Assembly (NCBI RefSeq): GCF_022867805.1
Contig: NZ_JALIFO010000002.1
Location: 558,001-622,000 of the forward strand
Direction: 5' to 3'
DNA length: 64,000 bases
Source of the DNA: Cuneatibacter sp. NSJ-177
GTDB lineage: Bacteria > Bacillota > Clostridia > Lachnospirales > Lachnospiraceae
The notes beneath the pieces were generated by a model, which saw nothing but the letters and a program-made list of their open reading frames with translations, was not told the DNA's origin and did not search any database. The position numbers were made by a program, and so were the translations under genes. Positions 58,738-64,000 of the stretch are shown here, in pieces (the stretch's first letter is position 1; every line of letters starts with the position of its first letter).

Positions 58738-60549
58738 TTATGCGAGCGCCTGATCCAAGAAATCACAGACATCGTCGTAGGCTCGTTCCCCATTGAAGCG
58801 CTGCAGCTCTTTCCCGGCCCGGTAGACCGCCACAACCGGAATCCCTTCCACATGGCAGCCCTCCGCAATGTCTTTATTCTCATCGACATTGACAAAACGG
58901 ACGTGGAAATTGTCGCTGAATTCCTCCTTTAAAGCTTCTTCTAAGACCGGGTGGAGAGCTTTGCAGTGTACGCACCGCTCCGCGCCGAAGAGTACCAGCA
59001 CTGGTTTATCTCTTACCTTCAGCACCTTATCATTCCAGTCCGCCAGGGAGGAAACCGGCTCAAACACGCTGGTATCCACAGTGAATACCTTCTCCCGTTT
59101 GCTGACATCTTCCTCATCGTCCGTGGCGACGCACAGAGCGACATCCTGATAATAAGGAAGCGTTCCTTTCACATCGATCACTTTCTTCGCGCCGAACGCG
59201 CCTGCGTTCGCAACCCGGAAGGTCGTATTCTCCATCTTGGGGATTGGGACCTCCACAGGCACAGGCTCTTGGGGAACATAACTGTATGGATAACGGTAGG
59301 CACGGTAAATCATGTTGTTCCTCGGCCCTGTCTCATTATGAGTATAGTAGGGTGAAATCCATTCCCATACAATTTCATGTTCTTTTGTCACCTCTATTAT
59401 ACGTCCGTCGCTTCCTTCTGTCACTAGGGTATTTCCATTGGGAAGACGCTGCGCGCTGGAAACATAAGGGCTATAGAACTTGCTGGCGTCGGTGGGGATG
59501 GCGTTTCCCAGTTCCTTCGGCGTCAGCTTCCATACGACCTCCAGGGTAACGGGATTAAATTCCAGTACGCGGCTGTAATCGCGCAGCGCATTTTTGGTCC
59601 CGTTTTTCGAACCCGGATTGGGCACGCCGTAACCGGCCCAGCCGCCGTTGTCGAAAACCAACAGGTTCCCCTCTCCCGGCAGTCCCTTCGGGATCATGTG
59701 GAAATGGTGCTGGCCAATGATCCATCCGAGTTTCTTCAACTCCGGCGTCGCGTTGAAATCCGGTCCGATTTTCCAGACAATATGCCCGGTTTCTTTGTCA
59801 AGAATTGCCAGAATGTTGGATTCGCGGCAGTCAAAGATGATGTTATCCGGCTTAAAGCGTTTGTCCCCCTGGTCATACCACTTGTTCGGCCCCAGATAAC
59901 TCATGCAGTTGACATGCTGGTAATCCCCGATCCCGCCGTCGGAGGAGCGCAGATTCGGATCACGGGCCAGGACGTTTAACGCCGCCTCATCAAATCCCAT
60001 TTCGTCAAAATGGTCGGAGATAGACCATTTCCAGAGAATATTGCCTTCCCAGTCCACTTCGATCATACAGTCGTCCAGCAATTTTTTATCCGAAACTTTC
60101 GGATTGTGCAGCGTCTGATGCACCAAAATCAGGGTATTTCCCGAAAGGGGCTTTGCCTCCATGCCGGGCACGTAATATCCCACAGGATTTCCTTCCCGCT
60201 GGTAATCATGGTGCTGGCGGGCCATCCACCGGTGATCCCTGCCCGGATCGTTGATCTCCTCAAATTGATCAAATTTCCATACAATATTTCCATCGTAGTC
60301 AATTTCAATTAAGTTGACGCCGTCCTGCATGCCATAATCTGGATGACGGTAACCGGATAAACCCATCACATATCCGCCGGGCAGAAGCTTGGGCGGCATG
60401 GCGTGCATATTCCAGCGCCGGATTTCATTGCCGTTCATATCGAACAGCAAAACCCCATCGTTGATCAACGGTACGATTGTGTATCCACTCCAGCATTTTT
60501 CCGGGTCATAAATTGTGACTCCGTGAGGGAAAATACTCGGCTGTCCCAT
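58738..60549 (-). CDS. Arylsulfotransferase-like propeller fused to a C-terminal thioredoxin domain
   Basis: Residues 1-460 look like the arylsulfotransferase (ASST)-type beta-propeller: repeats such as LIEIDYDGNIVWKFDQ, MIEVDWEGNILWKWSI and LEFNPVTLEVVWKLTP, plus HHDYQREGNP, QHVNCMSYLGPN and GQHHFHMIPKG. Residues 495-603 are a thioredoxin fold with CVHC (526-529) and cis-Pro in EGIPVVAVYRAG. No signal peptide is visible, so both parts act in the cytoplasm. Classical ASST moves sulfuryl groups between phenols through a histidine; whether this one does is unknown. The thioredoxin part is probably reduced by the flavoprotein encoded just upstream. GGAGG precedes the ATG. Confidence 0.85.
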   Translation of the reverse strand: MGQPSIFPHGVTIYDPEKCWSGYTIVPLINDGVLLFDMNGNEIRRWNMHAMPPKLLPGGYVMGLSGYRHPDYGMQDGVNLIEIDYDGNIVWKFDQFEEINDPGRDHRWMARQHHDYQREGNPVGYYVPGMEAKPLSGNTLILVHQTLHNPKVSDKKLLDDCMIEVDWEGNILWKWSISDHFDEMGFDEAALNVLARDPNLRSSDGGIGDYQHVNCMSYLGPNKWYDQGDKRFKPDNIIFDCRESNILAILDKETGHIVWKIGPDFNATPELKKLGWIIGQHHFHMIPKGLPGEGNLLVFDNGGWAGYGVPNPGSKNGTKNALRDYSRVLEFNPVTLEVVWKLTPKELGNAIPTDASKFYSPYVSSAQRLPNGNTLVTEGSDGRIIEVTKEHEIVWEWISPYYTHNETGPRNNMIYRAYRYPYSYVPQEPVPVEVPIPKMENTTFRVANAGAFGAKKVIDVKGTLPYYQDVALCVATDDEEDVSKREKVFTVDTSVFEPVSSLADWNDKVLKVRDKPVLVLFGAERCVHCKALHPVLEEALKEEFSDNFHVRFVNVDENKDIAEGCHVEGIPVVAVYRAGKELQRFNGERAYDDVCDFLDQALA

Positions 60550-60568
60550 GTTTCATTCCTCCATTCGT

Positions 60569-61738
60569 TTACTTTTCCAGGTTTGTCAGTTTCCCATTCT
60601 CATAATAAGCGCAGGCAGGCGACGCGGTTAAACCAAGCTGCTGATATAAAAGCGTCTGCCTTGTAATATCCTGGCGGATGACACGGTATTGGTCTTTCAG
60701 CCTCAGTTCCATCTTGGTAACCGCCTCAATCTGTGCATTGTCATAAGGATTGTAGAAAAGAAAAGCAACCTTTCCGCTGTCCGGCGAGAGTATCGCATCC
60801 AGCTGCTTTTTCTCTTTCACGTAGCGCTCGCTGGCAGTCGCCGCAATCGCCCCGTCGGACGCGGAGGTAACCACCTGCCTCAGGAACGTCTGCGTACAGT
60901 CGCCAACCGCGTAAATCCCCGGCACGCTGGTTTCTTTCTTCTCATTCACTTTGATATAGCCTTTGCCGTCGCATTCCACCAGATCCTTGACAAAATCTGT
61001 CTGCGGAACCATTCCTACAAAGAAAAAGATCCCGTCGGCTTTTACTTCCGTGCTCGTGTTGGTCACAACATTTTTGATCACGAGGCTCTCCACGCTGGCG
61101 TTTCCTTTGATCTCCTGTAAAGTGGAGTTCCAGATAAATTTTATTTTGGGATTGTGGAAGGCTGTTTCCGCGGCCACCTCGTTGCAGTCCAGATGGCCCT
61201 CTTCATGCAATACAATGACTGTGACACTGGAAGCAAATCCCGTCAGATAATCGGCTTCTTCAATCGCCTGGTCTCCGGCGCCCAATACATAGATATTCTT
61301 TCCTTTAAAAAATTCGGCGTCACAGGTCGCGCAATAAGCGACTCCATGGCCGGTAAACTCGGTCTCGCCGGGTATCCCCAGGCTCCTGGGCTTGGTTCCC
61401 ATATCCAGTATCACACAATTCGACTCAAAATCGCCCCTCCGTTTGGTATGTACGAGGAAGTTCCCATTTTCCAGCTTTTCTAACCCGATTACCGTGGTCC
61501 GCTTAAATTCGTTGGTCGCATAGCTTTGCGCGTGTTCCCGGAACCGTTCCATCAGTCCGGCGCCGCTTTCGGAAACCACGCTCGGGTAATTCCGGATTTC
61601 CACTGTATCGTTAACCCGGCCTCCGTAATTGCCTTTTTCAATCAATAGGGTCTTCCTCTGCGCGCGTCCGGCATAAATTGCCGCCGCCAGGCCGCCGGGC
61701 CCTCCGCCGATAATGATGACATCGTATGTCCCGCCCAT
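60569..61738 (-). CDS. Thioredoxin-reductase-like flavoprotein with degenerate thioredoxin tail
   Basis: The 389-residue protein has FAD motif GGGPGGLAAAIYAGRA, redox-active CATC (C136, C139), a second Rossmann motif GAGDQAIEEA and the late GIYAVGDC. The core is normal length (about 310). The extra tail, residues 318-389, looks like a thioredoxin fold (KVAFLFYNPYDNAQIEAVTK; LTASPACAYYENGKLTNLEK) with no CxxC. Where NADPH-dependent enzymes have basic HRRxxFR, this one has HEEGHLD, so it may use NADH or another donor such as ferredoxin. It is the first gene of the operon; AAGGAG precedes the ATG. Confidence 0.88.
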   Translation of the reverse strand: MGGTYDVIIIGGGPGGLAAAIYAGRAQRKTLLIEKGNYGGRVNDTVEIRNYPSVVSESGAGLMERFREHAQSYATNEFKRTTVIGLEKLENGNFLVHTKRRGDFESNCVILDMGTKPRSLGIPGETEFTGHGVAYCATCDAEFFKGKNIYVLGAGDQAIEEADYLTGFASSVTVIVLHEEGHLDCNEVAAETAFHNPKIKFIWNSTLQEIKGNASVESLVIKNVVTNTSTEVKADGIFFFVGMVPQTDFVKDLVECDGKGYIKVNEKKETSVPGIYAVGDCTQTFLRQVVTSASDGAIAATASERYVKEKKQLDAILSPDSGKVAFLFYNPYDNAQIEAVTKMELRLKDQYRVIRQDITRQTLLYQQLGLTASPACAYYENGKLTNLEK

Positions 61739-61818
61739 TTTTAATGCTCCTTTTCTTGTCTCGATTCTATGTTACGGATATTCCGCCTGCTGTCCCATTA
61801 CTACTATGATCAGTTACT

Positions 61819-61864
61819 ATTATGATAACACTCTTTTTTTCACAAAACTTGTTGGAGGTCCAAC
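61819..61864 (-). promoter_or_regulatory. Promoter region with candidate Crp/Fnr-type activator site
   Basis: On the minus strand CATAAT (61819-61824) is a likely -10 with a poor -35. The palindrome GTTGGACCTCCAAC (61851-61864) is centred about 45 bases before the expected start, a normal place for Crp/Fnr-type activation of a promoter with a weak -35. Confidence 0.45.
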
Positions 61865-61903
61865 AGAGCGTTAAAATTATATTACTCTAAATCAGGTGAA
61901 AAA

Positions 61904-61933
61904 AACGGCGTGGTTTTTACAAATCACGCCGTT
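61904..61933 (-). terminator. Terminator of recQ
   Basis: AACGGCGTG pairs with CACGCCGTT across 12 bases, and the minus strand continues with seven T. Confidence 0.85.
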
Positions 61934-61948
61934 CGCCGCAGGTAGCCC

Positions 61949-63808
61949 TTATTCTAATTCCTCTTTATTTCCCTCACTGCGGATTTCCTTTAAAAACCGT
62001 TCGCCGTACTTTTGGAATTTAAACTCTCCCACACCGGGAACCGACAGCATTTCCGCTTTCGTCGTCGGCTGCATCCGGCACATATGCGTCAGGGTTTTAT
62101 CGGAAAATACCACGTACGGAGGCACCTGTTCTTCCTTTGCAATCGCCATCCGAAGCGACCGCAGCGTCTCAAATTGAGCCTGCTCCTCATCGGATAACAC
62201 AATGCCCGCCGTCTTGCTTTTTTTCAGCTTGCGGCCGCTCTTTTTGCCCTCGCTCTTCTCCGGCTCCCTGGCCATCTTCATAACCAGTTCTTCTTCCCCG
62301 TCGAGGAGTCCTCTGGACTTTGCCGTCAGCTTCACCACCGCGTACTCATCGTTTGTCACCGTCAGATATTCCTGCAGCAGCAGATAATTTAAAATCTGGC
62401 GGAGCTGATAGACCGGTGTCTTTGCCTCACATCCATAATAAGGGTTCTCATCCATGCGGTAATTCCGGATCTTCGCCGTGTTGGCCCCCCGCAGCGTATC
62501 CAAAATCACATTGGTTCCATACCGCTGGCGGCAGGACTCCACGCAGCCGGTCAGCGCCCGCGCCGTTTCGGTCACATCCACCGTCTCAAACTGGGTCAGG
62601 CAATTCCCGCAGTTTCCACAGTAATTTGCCCCGTATTCTCCGAAATAGCGCAGGATATAATCCCGCAGGCACTCATTGGTGAAACAATAAAAGGTCATCT
62701 TCCGCAGCCGCTCCCGGTCCCGCTCTTTGATGATCTCCCGCGTCACCGCATCCAGTTCCCGGTTATCCTGGTTATTTTCTATGAAGAGCTGGTTCGTAAT
62801 CACATCCTGGCCGCCGTAAAAAAGGATACACTCCGCAGGTTCTCCGTCCCGCCCGGCGCGGCCCGCTTCCTGATAGTAGCTCTCCATATCCTTCGGCATG
62901 CTGTAGTGAAGCACAAAACGGACATTGGACTTATCGATTCCCATGCCAAAAGCATTGGTCGCCACCATGACCGGCGAGCGGTCAAAGATAAAGTCCTCCT
63001 GATTTTTCCGCCGCTCTTCATCCCGAAGGCCGGCATGATACCGGGTGGCCGGAATTCCGTCATCCTGCAGGCGGCTGCAAACCTCCTCCACATGCCTGCG
63101 CGTCAGGCAATAGATGATCCCGGAGGCGCCGGGATGAGCGTCAAGGTAGGCCTTGACCGCCGCGTACTTATCTTTCGGCGTCTCCACTCCGAAAAAGAGA
63201 TTTGGCCGGTCAAAACCGGACGTCAAAACCGTGGGTTCCCGCAGCATCAAGATGTCCATGATATCGTCGCGGACCTCCTTGGTCGCGGTGGCCGTAAAGG
63301 CGCTGACCACCGGCCGTTTTGGCAGGCTTTCGATAAAATCCACGATTTTCAAATAACTGGGCCGGAAATCCTGTCCCCACTGGGACACGCAGTGGGCTTC
63401 GTCCACGGCTACCATGGAGATTTCTACACTCCGTGCAAAGTCCAGAAAGGCTGCGGTGGCAAGCCGCTCCGGAGCCACATAGATGATGGGATATTTGCCC
63501 TCCCCGGCCAGCCGTAGCGCTTTTGCATACTGTCCCGGCGTCAGGGAGCTGTTTAAAAATGCGGCCGAAATCCCCGCCTGGTTCAAAGCTCCCACCTGAT
63601 CCTTCATCAGAGAGATCAAAGGGGAGATCACCAGGGTAATCCCCGGCAGCATCAGGGCCGGGACCTGATAGCACAACGATTTGCCCGCGCCGGTCGGCAT
63701 GATGCCGAGGGCGTCCCTCCCCTCCAGGATACTGTCGATCAGGACCTCCTGCCCGGTCCGGAATGCGTCGTATCCAAAATATTTCTTTAGTACCTGTTCC
63801 TTCGTCAC
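61949..63808 (-). CDS. recQ: RecQ family ATP-dependent DNA helicase
   Basis: RecQ unwinds DNA 3'-5' in repair and recombination. The 619-residue protein has Walker [17 protein letters not shown] in [13 protein letters not shown], motif [22 protein letters not shown], a zinc-binding Cys set ([28 protein letters not shown]) and a C-terminal HRDC domain ([19 protein letters not shown]). I choose the GTG at 63808, seven bases after GGAGG; the earlier ATG at 63832 overlaps that site. The GTGA overlaps the stop of the metallophosphoesterase gene. Confidence 0.95.
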   Translation of the reverse strand: MTKEQVLKKYFGYDAFRTGQEVLIDSILEGRDALGIMPTGAGKSLCYQVPALMLPGITLVISPLISLMKDQVGALNQAGISAAFLNSSLTPGQYAKALRLAGEGKYPIIYVAPERLATAAFLDFARSVEISMVAVDEAHCVSQWGQDFRPSYLKIVDFIESLPKRPVVSAFTATATKEVRDDIMDILMLREPTVLTSGFDRPNLFFGVETPKDKYAAVKAYLDAHPGASGIIYCLTRRHVEEVCSRLQDDGIPATRYHAGLRDEERRKNQEDFIFDRSPVMVATNAFGMGIDKSNVRFVLHYSMPKDMESYYQEAGRAGRDGEPAECILFYGGQDVITNQLFIENNQDNRELDAVTREIIKERDRERLRKMTFYCFTNECLRDYILRYFGEYGANYCGNCGNCLTQFETVDVTETARALTGCVESCRQRYGTNVILDTLRGANTAKIRNYRMDENPYYGCEAKTPVYQLRQILNYLLLQEYLTVTNDEYAVVKLTAKSRGLLDGEEELVMKMAREPEKSEGKKSGRKLKKSKTAGIVLSDEEQAQFETLRSLRMAIAKEEQVPPYVVFSDKTLTHMCRMQPTTKAEMLSVPGVGEFKFQKYGERFLKEIRSEGNKEELE

Positions 63809-64000
63809 TTCTGTTCCTCCGTTTCCCCCCAAGACCGTTTTTGTTCCACCTCGATCAGGTAGATCTTTCCTTTCAGCCGGTTCAGTATCTCATTGGTCTC
63901 CGCTCCCCTTCCAAGAGAAAGATCCCCCAGCACCATCACCTCGTCCCCGCGGCGCATCCGCCGGTTCCACTGCTCCACCATAAAATCATTCATTTCCTGA
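63805..64000 (-). CDS. Metallophosphoesterase-like protein, 5' end outside window, C-terminus apparently truncated
   Basis: The frame enters from the right edge (…[20 protein letters not shown]) and contains [19 protein letters not shown], the GDLS metal-binding motif of calcineurin-like phosphoesterases. After LKGKIYLI the family normally continues with VGNHD, but here it runs into [15 protein letters not shown] and stops. The NHD metal ligands and the rest are missing, so the product is probably inactive or the gene is broken by deletion. Its stop overlaps the recQ start. Confidence 0.7.
   Translation of the reverse strand, partial: QEMNDFMVEQWNRRMRRGDEVMVLGDLSLGRGAETNEILNRLKGKIYLIEVEQKRSWGETEEQK

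Noticed and set aside
1-64000. tRNA, rRNA, CRISPR arrays, known riboswitches or intact insertion sequences
   Set aside because: None was recognised on reading both strands; weak or diverged elements could be missed without a covariance search.

Overview
The window looks like a chromosomal segment of a spore-forming, anaerobic Clostridia-type Firmicute, most likely a Lachnospiraceae-like gut bacterium. The evidence is a SpoIIID sporulation regulator, lipoprotein-type solute-binding proteins, strong AGGAGG ribosome sites, frequent TTG and GTG starts, sigma-A and sigma-54 promoters, many redox and radical-SAM proteins, and a moderately high GC content. Family assignments come from motifs and remembered protein families; no search was run. 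I saw no rRNA, tRNA, CRISPR array or intact transposon.

Layout. 1-1.3 kb: a partial ADP-ribosylglycohydrolase and a small lipoprotein. 1.4-4.5 kb: a RiPP-like cassette with an ACGX-repeat cysteine peptide, a radical SAM/SPASM maturase, a nitroreductase and a flavin-type/ferredoxin fusion, opposite an HxlR regulator. 4.6-9.4 kb: a rhuM-like gene remnant, then housekeeping genes (ABM monooxygenase, comF, recD2, mreB). 9.4-10.5 kb: a non-coding stretch with a 26-codon membrane microprotein and several hairpins. 10.5-13.7 kb: a DUF5131 protein, an AraC/GyrI-like regulator, a Cys-rich unknown and a membrane protein. 13.8-24.8 kb: a sigma-54-controlled operon with two carboxylesterases (one frameshifted), a complete dipeptide-type ABC importer and a PrpR-like sigma-54 activator; a near-consensus -24/-12 promoter lies in front. 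25 kb: spoIIID with a perfect 26-bp terminator. 25.4-33.6 kb: a TRAP transporter catabolic operon (SDR, sugar isomerase-like, DctQ/M/P, Gfo/Idh/MocA) with two LysR genes.

33.7-42.4 kb: two divergent pairs of half-size ABC exporters, a TetR regulator, a YgbA-type NO-related Cys protein and a DUF454 membrane protein. Three copies of one GTTAG-N6-CTAAC palindrome lie at the promoters of the two ABC operons. 42.4-46.7 kb: a subtype B tannase with a DASS-type permease, and an MFS transporter. 46.7-55.9 kb: a second dipeptide importer with an M24 peptidase and two amidohydrolase-like proteins, one of which has lost its metal-binding histidines. 56.4-61.8 kb: a gamma-glutamyltransferase-family gene, then a tight operon of a thioredoxin-reductase-like flavoprotein, an arylsulfotransferase-like propeller fused to thioredoxin, and a Crp/Fnr regulator. 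61.9-64 kb: recQ and the 3' part of a metallophosphoesterase that seems to lack its GNHD region.

Together the accessory genes describe a scavenger of esterified, peptidic and plant-phenolic compounds, with several thiol and redox modules. The least explained are the ACGX cassette and the propeller-thioredoxin operon.
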